A stretch of DNA of 8,622 bases, from NCBI GenBank assembly GCA_002478575.1, contig DLOX01000177.1, forward strand, positions 1 to 8,622, in the 5' to 3' direction. How positions within the stretch are numbered: the stretch's first letter is position 1; each line of letters begins with the position of its first letter. Made by a program: the position numbers and the translations under genes. The notes under the pieces were generated by a model, which made no database searches, had not been told where the DNA came from, and was given only the letters and a program-made list of their open reading frames with translations. Positions 1-5,962 of the stretch are shown here, piece after piece. Origin of the DNA: Sphingomonadales bacterium UBA7473 (GTDB lineage Bacteria; Pseudomonadota; Alphaproteobacteria; Sphingomonadales; Sphingomonadaceae).

Positions 1-16
1 TCTGCAGAACCCTCAC

Positions 17-92
17 CCGCTCATGCTGAGCCTGTCGAAGCATGTGGCGAAACAGCTCACAAATCACCCTTCGACAAGCTCAGGGTGAGCGG
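17..92. repeat. Sphingomonad-type dispersed inverted repeat (REP-like hairpin)
   Basis: Two 24-base arms (17-40 and 69-92) are reverse complements at 21 of 24 positions and are separated by 28 bases. The arms share the core CTGAGCYTGTCGAAG. From memory this core is a very common dispersed palindromic element in Sphingomonadales genomes, where its accidental translation (LRQAQGERI and similar) often appears at false protein N-termini. Here it lies just upstream of the helicase start. As RNA it could fold into a long imperfect hairpin and act as a terminator or mRNA-stability element for whatever gene precedes the window; that role is inferred. The palindrome is seen directly, while the family assignment rests on recall. 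Confidence 0.8.
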
Positions 93-110
93 ATAGGCAT
101 AACTGCTAAT

Positions 111-2504
111 ATGGACCTACCACCCACCCTGCCTGTCCCTTTACAAAGCTGGTTTGACAGCCGGGGCTGGACCGTGCGCCGTGCCCAGTTGGAAATGCTG
201 GCGGCGGCCGAAGCTGGCGAAAATGCGTTGCTGACCGCACCCACTGGATCGGGAAAGACCCTCGCCGGATTTCTGCCCGTGCTTGCCGAATTGGCGGAAG
301 GCGCGCCTGATGGGCTGCACACACTTTATGTCTCCCCGCTAAAAGCCTTGGCCATTGATGTGCGGCGGAACCTGCTTAGCCCGGTCGAAGAGCTTGGCCT
401 TCCCATCCGGATTGAAGCGCGGACCGGAGACACGCCATCAGATCGGAAGAAACGTCAGCGCGAGAACCCACCGCACATTCTCCTGACCACGCCAGAGAGC
501 TTGAGCCTGCTTCTGTCTTATCCTGATGCGGCGATGATGTTTGCTGGCCTGAAGACGATCATCATCGATGAAGTCCATGCTTTTGCGCCCTCGAAGCGCG
601 GGGACTTGCTGGCTCTGTCAATGTCACGGTTGCAGGGACTAGCACCGGGCATGCGCCGTGTCGCTTTGTCAGCGACTGTCTCTGAACCCCAAGCCTATCT
701 CGATTGGCTGGGCGGCGGACGGCTTGTCGTTGGCGATGCCGGTGCCGCGCCTGATCTTGAAATCCTGATCCCCAATGATCGCATCCCTTGGGGTGGGCAT
801 TCGGGCAAATATGCCGTGCCGCAGGTGATGGCAGAGGTAGAGACGCACAATACGACACTCATCTTCTGCAACACGCGGGGGCTGGCCGAGCTGATCTTTC
901 AGGAGCTGTGGAGCGCCAATGAACTGAAGCTCCCGATTGGCATCCACCATGGCAGTCTGGATGTGGAGGCGCGGCGGAAGGTTGAAAATGCCATGGCCGA
1001 TGGACGGCTGCGGGCCTTGGTGGCGACGGCCAGTCTCGATCTCGGGGTTGATTGGGGCAATGTTGATTGCGTCATCCAAATGGGTGCGCCCAAAGGATCT
1101 TCGCGGCTGCTGCAACGGATTGGCCGCGCCAATCATCGCCTTGATGCGCCTAGCGAAGCCGTGATCGTCCCCGGCAATCGTTTCGAGTATCTGGAGGCGA
1201 GGGCCGCACTGGATGCGGTGGCACAAGGGCAATTGGATGGCGAGCCGTTCCGTCCCGGTGGCCTCGATGTGCTGGCCCAGCATGTCATGGCCTGTGCTTG
1301 TGCGGAGCCATTTGATGCGGCGGACTTGCTGGCCGAAGTCCGTTCCGCTGCGCCCTATGCTCAGCTAGAGGCAGAGACATTTGATCAGGTTTTGAACCTT
1401 ATCTCCACTGGCGGCTATGCGCTGAAGGCCTATGATCGCTTTCGCCGACTGGTCCAGCAACCCGATGGTCGGTGGCGCATTGTCCATCCCCAAGTCGCCG
1501 CCCAACATCGGCTGAATGCTGGCATCATTGTCGATACGCCGATGCTGACCGTGCGGTTCAAGGGCGGACGAAAACTCGGTCAACTCGATGAATATTTCGC
1601 AGCCAGCCTTTCGCCCGGCGATACCTTCATCTTTTCCGGCATCGCGCTTGAAGTCGACAAGATCGAAGCGACGGACCTTTATGTGCGAGCCACCAAACGC
1701 CGCGCCCGCATCCCAAGCTATAATGGCGCACGCATGCCACTGACCACCCACTTGGCGGAGCGGGTGCGCAGCCTGCTCCATGATCAAAACCAATGGAGCC
1801 GCTTTCCCGCGGATGTGCGCGAATGGCTGGAGATGCAGCGGCTGCGCTCGCTCATCCCCGCCCCGCATGAGCTACTTGTCGAGACTTTCCCCCGCGAAGG
1901 CCTCCACTATCTTGTCGCGTACAGCTTTGAAGGCTGGAACGCCCACCAAAGCCTTGCGATGCTCTTGTCAAAACGGATGGAAGCGCGTGGGCTTAAACCG
2001 GTCGGCTTTATCGCCAGCGACTATGCCTTCGCGCTTTGGGGGCTGGAGCCCGTTCATGATCCGCGCTCGCTCTTCTCAGCTGATATCTTGAAGGATGAAT
2101 TTGTCGACTGGATCGAGAATTCGGCCCTTCTGAAGCGCGCCTTTCGCGAAGTCGCCATCATTGGTGGCTTGGTCGAGCGGCAACAGCCGGGCAAGACAAA
2201 GTCTGGCCGCCAAGTGACCTTTTCAACCGATCTGATCTATGATGTGCTGCGCCGATACGAGCCAGATCATATCCTCTTGAAAGCTGCGTGGGAGGATGCG
2301 CGGGCGCGGATGACCGATGTTGGAAGGCTTGGCGCGTTGCTTGACCGCGCACAGGCCAGCATCGTCCACAAAGCGCTTCCGCAAATCTCTCCGCTCGCGG
2401 TTCCGGTGATGGCCATGATTGGCCGCGAACGGATCAGTGGGGGCGATTCTGACGAGGCTTTGATCCTTGAAGCGGAAGGGCTAGCGAGGGAGGCCATGGC
2501 GTGA
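111..2504 (+). CDS. Ligase-associated DEXH-box DNA helicase (Lhr-Core type)
   Basis: This 797-residue protein is a superfamily 2 helicase. Walker A is APTGSGKT (43-50), motif II is DEVH (153-156), motif III is SAT (187-189), motif IV region TLIFCNTR is at 249-256, motif V ATASLDLGVDWG at 305-316 and motif VI QRIGRANHR at 335-343. The rest, about 400-797, matches in length and position the winged-helix and C-terminal region of Lhr-Core helicases. The total fits the ligase-associated DEXH family (about 800 residues). Family members are ATP-driven 3'-to-5' single-strand translocases and helicases, usually encoded with an ATP-dependent ligase, an MBL-fold exonuclease and a phosphoesterase (PdeM/MPE) in a DNA-repair cluster. 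None of these partners is visible here; they may lie upstream. An in-frame ATG at 42 would add 23 residues translated from the dispersed repeat, so ATG 111 is preferred: the text from MDLPP onwards is family-like. No good Shine-Dalgarno precedes ATG 111, so translation may be coupled to an upstream gene or leaderless. All motifs are intact. Confidence 0.93.
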   Translation: MDLPPTLPVPLQSWFDSRGWTVRRAQLEMLAAAEAGENALLTAPTGSGKTLAGFLPVLAELAEGAPDGLHTLYVSPLKALAIDVRRNLLSPVEELGLPIRIEARTGDTPSDRKKRQRENPPHILLTTPESLSLLLSYPDAAMMFAGLKTIIIDEVHAFAPSKRGDLLALSMSRLQGLAPGMRRVALSATVSEPQAYLDWLGGGRLVVGDAGAAPDLEILIPNDRIPWGGHSGKYAVPQVMAEVETHNTTLIFCNTRGLAELIFQELWSANELKLPIGIHHGSLDVEARRKVENAMADGRLRALVATASLDLGVDWGNVDCVIQMGAPKGSSRLLQRIGRANHRLDAPSEAVIVPGNRFEYLEARAALDAVAQGQLDGEPFRPGGLDVLAQHVMACACAEPFDAADLLAEVRSAAPYAQLEAETFDQVLNLISTGGYALKAYDRFRRLVQQPDGRWRIVHPQVAAQHRLNAGIIVDTPMLTVRFKGGRKLGQLDEYFAASLSPGDTFIFSGIALEVDKIEATDLYVRATKRRARIPSYNGARMPLTTHLAERVRSLLHDQNQWSRFPADVREWLEMQRLRSLIPAPHELLVETFPREGLHYLVAYSFEGWNAHQSLAMLLSKRMEARGLKPVGFIASDYAFALWGLEPVHDPRSLFSADILKDEFVDWIENSALLKRAFREVAIIGGLVERQQPGKTKSGRQVTFSTDLIYDVLRRYEPDHILLKAAWEDARARMTDVGRLGALLDRAQASIVHKALPQISPLAVPVMAMIGRERISGGDSDEALILEAEGLAREAMA

Positions 2505-2506
2505 TA

Positions 2507-2526
2507 CTCTCCTTCGCATAGGAGAG
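2507..2526 (+). promoter_or_regulatory. Hairpin overlapping the ribosome binding site of the aspartyl protease gene
   Basis: CTCTCCT (2507-2513) and AGGAGAG (2520-2526) form a perfect 7-bp stem with a 6-base loop. It starts three bases after the helicase stop codon. The second arm includes the 5' half of the purine-rich ribosome binding site GGAGAGGAGG (2521-2530), which lies 8 bases before ATG 2539. A ribosome finishing the helicase would cover and open this stem, so it may couple translation of the two genes. The structure is seen; the function is inferred. It has no T-tract, so it is a poor terminator. Confidence 0.45.
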
Positions 2527-2538
2527 GAGGCCGTCATC

Positions 2539-3471
2539 ATGAAACGCCTGTTCGTAATGCTTGCGCTCATCGCAAGTCCAATTGCCGCCCAAGAGGCCAC
2601 ACCAGAATCCATTTCCGATCATCCGGCGGAAATCCTCACGGCAGGTGAAGATTCCAACAATCGCATGACCGTGCCTGTGATGATCAATGGCCAAGGTCCG
2701 TTTCAGTTCATCGTCGATACGGGGGCTGATCGCAGCGCCATTTCAGAAGAGCTGGCCAAGAAACTGGCTTTGCCTGAAGATAGGAAAGTGCGGCTCGTTT
2801 CGATGAGTGGCGTCGATCAGGTCAGCACGGTACGTGTCGCCAGTCTGGCTGTTACGGCCAATCGCCAGATCAAGAATGTCGTGCTGCCCGCATTGCGGCA
2901 GCATCATCTGGGCGCGGATGGGTTGTTGGGCGTTGATGCTTTGAAGGGCCAGCGCATCCATCTCGATTTTGCGGGTCAGACCGTCACGGTGGAACCTGGC
3001 ACCAAAGAAAAGCGCGAAAAGCGCGATCCCAGCATCATCGTCGTTCAAGCCCGGTCGCGGCTCGGTCAGCTCGTCTTGGTTGATGCCGATGCTAATGGCG
3101 AAGAGGTGTGGGTCGTCGTGGATACAGGGGGGCAGAATAGCGTCGCCAACAGCGCCATGCGCCGCGTGATGGCGCGCCAAGGCTCGGTCGATAGCTTCAA
3201 GCAAATCAGCTTGATGAGTGTTGTGGGTGATCGGGTCCCTGCTGAATATACGATTGTTGGGTCCATGCGGATCGGCGGCATAAAGATGGGCAATGCGGCT
3301 GTCGCCTTTGCCGATGTGCACCCTTTCCGTAAATTCGGCCTCACCAAGCGGCCAGCCATGTTGCTGGGGATGGAAGGGCTCAGATCCTTCCGTCGCGTGA
3401 CGATCGATTTCGCCAACAAGGAAGTCCGGTTTCAAGTGCCCGACGGCATAACGGGGGCAGCTTCGAAATAG
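2539..3471 (+). CDS. Secreted tandem-domain retropepsin-like aspartyl protease
   Basis: The protein has 310 residues. It begins with a cleavable signal peptide (K2, R3, hydrophobic 4-15, likely cut after the Ala at 16-17 in IAAQEA), so it should act in the periplasm. Two retropepsin-like units follow. The first has the active-site motif FIVDTGAD (57-64; Asp60) and the matching GLLGVDAL (128-135). The second has VVVDTGGQ (192-199; Asp195) and LLGMEGLRSF (275-284). A charged linker (about 155-163, KEKREKRD) joins them. Retropepsins need two DTG loops to make one active site, so the two halves may fold as an intramolecular pseudo-dimer, as in pepsin; this is inferred. The second loop has Gly where Ala is usual. 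Substrate is unknown. A strong ribosome binding site (2521-2530) fixes the start. It follows the helicase by 34 bases on the same strand and may share its transcript, though a DNA-repair role is not indicated. Confidence 0.87.
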   Translation: MKRLFVMLALIASPIAAQEATPESISDHPAEILTAGEDSNNRMTVPVMINGQGPFQFIVDTGADRSAISEELAKKLALPEDRKVRLVSMSGVDQVSTVRVASLAVTANRQIKNVVLPALRQHHLGADGLLGVDALKGQRIHLDFAGQTVTVEPGTKEKREKRDPSIIVVQARSRLGQLVLVDADANGEEVWVVVDTGGQNSVANSAMRRVMARQGSVDSFKQISLMSVVGDRVPAEYTIVGSMRIGGIKMGNAAVAFADVHPFRKFGLTKRPAMLLGMEGLRSFRRVTIDFANKEVRFQVPDGITGAASK

Positions 3472-3489
3472 GCAGCCAAAGCCTATTTC
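3465..3489. terminator. Convergent-gene terminator palindrome containing both stop codons
   Basis: GAAATAGGC (3465-3473) and GCCTATTTC (3481-3489) form a perfect 9-bp stem with a 7-base loop. It sits exactly at the junction of the two convergent genes: the TAG of the + strand protease gene (3469-3471) is in one arm and the TAG of the - strand hydrolase gene (3483-3485, read in reverse) is in the other. On the + strand a short T-run (TTTT at 3492-3495) follows closely, as in a weak intrinsic terminator. On the - strand no T-run follows. Bidirectional use is inferred from position. Confidence 0.6.
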
Positions 3490-4565
3490 AGTTTTGACTG
3501 CTTGATTTCGCCGCTGCCAGCCGGAAGGCTAAACAACATGCCATCTTCACCGACGGTCAGTGGGCCTTGGTAACGTGCGGGTGCATCTCCCACAAAGGCG
3601 GGATTGAAGAATTTCGATGGCAGAGGCGGCACGATGTGGCTGAGGACGAGATGCTTCACGCCTGCTTCCTGTGCTGATTCGGCAGCTTCTTCTGGGCTGG
3701 CGTGATAGTTGAGGATGTCCTTGGTGATCTGGGCCATATTCTTGATGCCCTTTTGCTCAAAACCCGCTGACATCATGTTCACAAGCTTGGGCTGAAGCGC
3801 TTCATGTACCAACAGGTCCGCGCCCTTTGATGCGGCAATCAGCGAGGCCGATTTCTTGGTGTCTCCACTGAACACGATCGAGCGGCCCTTATAATCAAAG
3901 CGATAGCCAAGCGCTGGCTTTACCGGGCCATGATCGACTTGGATCGCAGTGACCCGCAAACCGCCTTGATCATAGATGACGGCGCGGTCGCTGCCTGCTG
4001 GGAGAGAGAAGGGCATGGCGACGCCGCCTGCGCCGGAGGGCGGGACGATGGAGGGGCCATGATGGGCGATGCGATGGCCATCGTCTATTTCATACGCGGC
4101 CTTGAAGCCTGCCACGACTTTCTCGACCCCCGTCTCACCATAGATGGGGAGCGGGCTGGTGGCGCTGCCGCTGGTCCAGCGACCCATCAGCAAAGGCCCC
4201 AGCCCATCAATATGGTCCGAATGAAAATGGGTGAGGAACAGCGCCTCAACCTTGCTGAGCGGTAGCCCCATCATGCTGATATTCCGACTGCCGCCTTCGC
4301 CAATATCCACAATGAAGATGCGTTTGCCTGCGATCACCACGTTGCAAGGGCCGGCACGATCGGGGCTGGGGAGAGGCGATCCAGTGCCGCACAGCGCGAC
4401 ATGCAATCCATCGGGCAGATTAGCGCTGCTGTCTCGCCCGACTCGATCCATCACGGCGCGTTCAAACAAGGCAGAACCGATTTCGGCTTGCCAACTTTTG
4501 ACCGCGATGCCGCTGATCAGAGCAACTGCGGCAACGGCAACCAAAGCCATGGTGCGCTTGCGCAT
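3483..4565 (-). CDS. Membrane-anchored MBL-fold hydrolase (RNase Z/arylsulfatase-like)
   Basis: This 360-residue protein belongs to the metallo-beta-lactamase fold. An N-terminal basic patch and hydrophobic segment (about 6-22) predict a signal peptide or uncleaved anchor, so the catalytic domain should be periplasmic. The fold starts with LCGTGSPLPSPDRAGPC (58-74), a form typical of the RNase Z/AtsA-type branch. The metal site HFHSDH (113-118) is complete. Further probable ligands are H212 (VDHGP), D235 (SGDT) and H310 (LSH), giving a two-zinc set like that of RNase Z. Secretion makes a tRNA-processing role unlikely; a phosphodiester, sulfate-ester or lactone substrate is more plausible, but which cannot be told. 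The start is supported by GGGAGG on the - strand (4572-4577), 6 bases from the ATG. It is divergent from the polysaccharide operon and shares its upstream region. It is not the ligase-associated MBL exonuclease, which is cytoplasmic and lacks an anchor. Confidence 0.85.
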   Translation of the reverse strand: MRKRTMALVAVAAVALISGIAVKSWQAEIGSALFERAVMDRVGRDSSANLPDGLHVALCGTGSPLPSPDRAGPCNVVIAGKRIFIVDIGEGGSRNISMMGLPLSKVEALFLTHFHSDHIDGLGPLLMGRWTSGSATSPLPIYGETGVEKVVAGFKAAYEIDDGHRIAHHGPSIVPPSGAGGVAMPFSLPAGSDRAVIYDQGGLRVTAIQVDHGPVKPALGYRFDYKGRSIVFSGDTKKSASLIAASKGADLLVHEALQPKLVNMMSAGFEQKGIKNMAQITKDILNYHASPEEAAESAQEAGVKHLVLSHIVPPLPSKFFNPAFVGDAPARYQGPLTVGEDGMLFSLPAGSGEIKQSKLK

Positions 4566-4655
4566 GACAAACCTCCCCTGTTTCTCTTTCAGGGATGAAC
4601 ATGAGGCGAGACGCGCTTTGGATCAATGCAAATGATCGCATATGCTTGATTTGGC

Positions 4656-4670
4656 TTTGCAAAATGCAAA
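4656..4670. promoter_or_regulatory. Dyad 1, putative activator/operator site
   Basis: TTTGCAAAATGCAAA is an inverted repeat with 6-bp perfect arms (TTTGCA/TGCAAA) around three bases. It matches the second dyad at 4678-4692 at 11 of 15 positions. The centre is at 4663, about 109 bp upstream of the start point expected from the sigma-54-like element and 98 bp from the hydrolase start codon. The regulator is unknown; the binding-site role is inferred from symmetry, repetition and spacing. Confidence 0.4.
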
Positions 4671-4677
4671 AGCGCGG

Positions 4678-4692
4678 TTCGCAATTTGCGAA
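4678..4692. promoter_or_regulatory. Dyad 2, putative activator/operator site
   Basis: TTCGCAATTTGCGAA is a perfect 7-bp inverted repeat around one central base, the most symmetrical sequence in this intergenic region. With dyad 1 it gives the shared pattern TTYGCA-N3-TGCRAA. The two centres (4663 and 4685) are 22 bp apart, close to two helical turns, so dimers on both sites would face the same side of the DNA. It lies about 87 bp upstream of the predicted sigma-54 start point, a usual distance for an enhancer-binding protein. Confidence 0.45.
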
Positions 4693-4745
4693 TCCAGTCT
4701 CGCTCTGATCATCGCCACACGACGGAAAACCAGGCTTTTCGCATT

Positions 4746-4761
4746 TGGCATGCCCGTTGCT
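4746..4761 (+). promoter_or_regulatory. Putative sigma-54 (-24/-12) promoter of the polysaccharide operon
   Basis: TGGCATG-cccg-TTGCT closely matches the sigma-54 consensus TGGCACG-N4-TTGCW. The only difference is T for C at the sixth base. The invariant GG (4747-4748) and GC (4759-4760) are exactly 10 bases apart. The expected transcription start is near 4772, next to ATG 4773, so the message would be leaderless or nearly so. That fits the absence of a well-spaced Shine-Dalgarno but is also the main reason for caution. Whether this organism has rpoN cannot be seen here. Confidence 0.45.
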
Positions 4762-4772
4762 TTGATGGGGGC

Positions 4773-5960
4773 ATGAGACTTAACATCCTATTGAGCATGA
4801 TCGCCGGCCTTGCTCTCTCCGCCTGCGCCACGATGGAGCGGCCCCGCAATGCGGAAGGCAGTCTCTATGCTGCGCAGCAAGGTTATCGAGGGAAAGCGCC
4901 TGCCGCCATCGCATGCCGCGCAGCATCTATGCCTGCAGAGCTTCAGCTGCTCGGCTATATCGCTCCCGAACAATGGGCGAATGCCGCTGACCTTCTTTCT
5001 ACGGGGGATCGGCTGCGGCTGACGGTCAGTGGGGATAAGGATCATTTGACCGGCAGCTATGTGATCTCCGCCGATGGTGCGATCGTATTGCTGGGTCGTC
5101 TTCGTTTTCATGCGGAAGGAAAAAGAGCTGCTTCGCTTGAAAGCGAGATTGAGCGATACCTGATTGCGCGCGGACTCATCCGAGGCCTCGCCAACGGTGT
5201 TCGCTTGACCCAGACCGAACTGAGCGGCGCATCTATCGCGGTTTCCGGTGCTGTGTTTGAGGCAGGCACCGTGCGCATTGGAGAGCGACAAGCAGAGGTG
5301 CGCTCGCTCAACATCTCCAACATCGTCAGTGGCGACATGAATGTGGGACGAACCCTGAGCAATGCTTTGAGAGCTGCCGGAGGCGTGCGGCCTGATGCTG
5401 ATCCGCAATCGCTTTATGTTGTGCGTGGGCAGCGCTGGACCCGTGTCGATATGAGCGGGGCGCTTGATGGTCGCTTGGCGATAGACCTGCCCGTCACCAG
5501 CGGAGACCGAGTCATCGTGCCCTCGCTCGGTTGTTTGCAGGACAAGCTTGTCCGCCCTTCGCCGATCACAGCCCCGGGCATCCGGGTTTTCTTGTCCAAC
5601 CTTTCGCGCCCGGCGGCAAGCAATGCCTCTTCCGCGATTGGCAAGGACTCAACCAGCCTGCCTTATGGCACCCGCTTCCTCCAAGCTTTGGTGTCGGCCA
5701 ATTGCGTCGGTGGATCCGCCATGAACGCGGGGCGCTCGGCAGTGCTGATTTCGCGCAATCCGGTGACGGGCCAATCCGTCGTCATTTCGCGCTCCATTGA
5801 GCGACTTGTGCGAAGCGCAGACCGCGATACTTATGATCCCTATCTGATGCCCGGCGATGCCATTGCTTGCTATGACAGTGCGGCCATGAACCTGCGCGAT
5901 GTGATCAGCACGGTGAGCGAAGCGGTGACGCCCTATGTCCTCTTCCAAAATATGGACTGA
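4773..5960 (+). CDS. Outer-membrane polysaccharide export lipoprotein (Wza/OPX family)
   Basis: The 395-residue protein starts with a lipoprotein signal peptide and lipobox LSAC (15-18), so Cys18 should be lipidated. A Poly_export-type domain follows (about 72-150, with STGDRLRLTV at 76-85 and YVISADGAIVLLG at 96-108). Then come two SLBB-like units, ending in VTSGDRVIVP (241-250) and LMPGDAIACY (358-367). The C-terminus (373-392) can form an amphipathic helix, like the pore helix of Wza. OPX proteins make the channel that carries capsule or exopolysaccharide across the outer membrane and work with a chain-length protein, which is the next gene, 2 bases on. A longer frame from TTG 4686 would add 29 residues without family character and would span the putative promoter, so ATG 4773 is chosen. 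The equivalent in sphingan clusters is the gelD-type gene; orthology is not shown, so no symbol is given. Cysteines 48, 254, 311 and 366 could form disulfides. Confidence 0.88.
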   Translation: MRLNILLSMIAGLALSACATMERPRNAEGSLYAAQQGYRGKAPAAIACRAASMPAELQLLGYIAPEQWANAADLLSTGDRLRLTVSGDKDHLTGSYVISADGAIVLLGRLRFHAEGKRAASLESEIERYLIARGLIRGLANGVRLTQTELSGASIAVSGAVFEAGTVRIGERQAEVRSLNISNIVSGDMNVGRTLSNALRAAGGVRPDADPQSLYVVRGQRWTRVDMSGALDGRLAIDLPVTSGDRVIVPSLGCLQDKLVRPSPITAPGIRVFLSNLSRPAASNASSAIGKDSTSLPYGTRFLQALVSANCVGGSAMNAGRSAVLISRNPVTGQSVVISRSIERLVRSADRDTYDPYLMPGDAIACYDSAAMNLRDVISTVSEAVTPYVLFQNMD

Positions 5961-5962
5961 CG

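Noticed and set aside
669..1283. 204-codon open frame on the - strand
   Set aside because: It is antisense to the helicase core motifs and shows no domain of its own.
2743..3435. 230-codon open frame on the - strand
   Set aside because: It is antisense to the aspartyl protease gene, whose signal peptide, motifs and ribosome binding site are clear. The antisense product is His/Asp-rich without a known pattern.
3483..4565. The ligase-associated MBL exonuclease partner of the helicase
   Set aside because: The protein has an N-terminal membrane segment and an RNase Z-like motif order, and is on the opposite strand. The exonuclease partner is a cytoplasmic protein of the CPSF/SNM1-like branch.
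4638..4645. GCATATGC palindrome as a third copy of the dyad
   Set aside because: The half-sites are two bases apart rather than three and the outer bases do not match, so it is not counted with the other two.
4566..4655. Sigma-70-type promoter for the divergent hydrolase gene
   Set aside because: Several TTG-containing hexamers occur on the - strand, but none has a convincing -10 partner at 16-18 bases. I cannot support a specific site.
4686..4772. N-terminal extension of the export lipoprotein from TTG 4686
   Set aside because: The extension lacks signal-peptide character, would bury the lipobox about 45 residues in, and covers a dyad arm and the sigma-54-like element.
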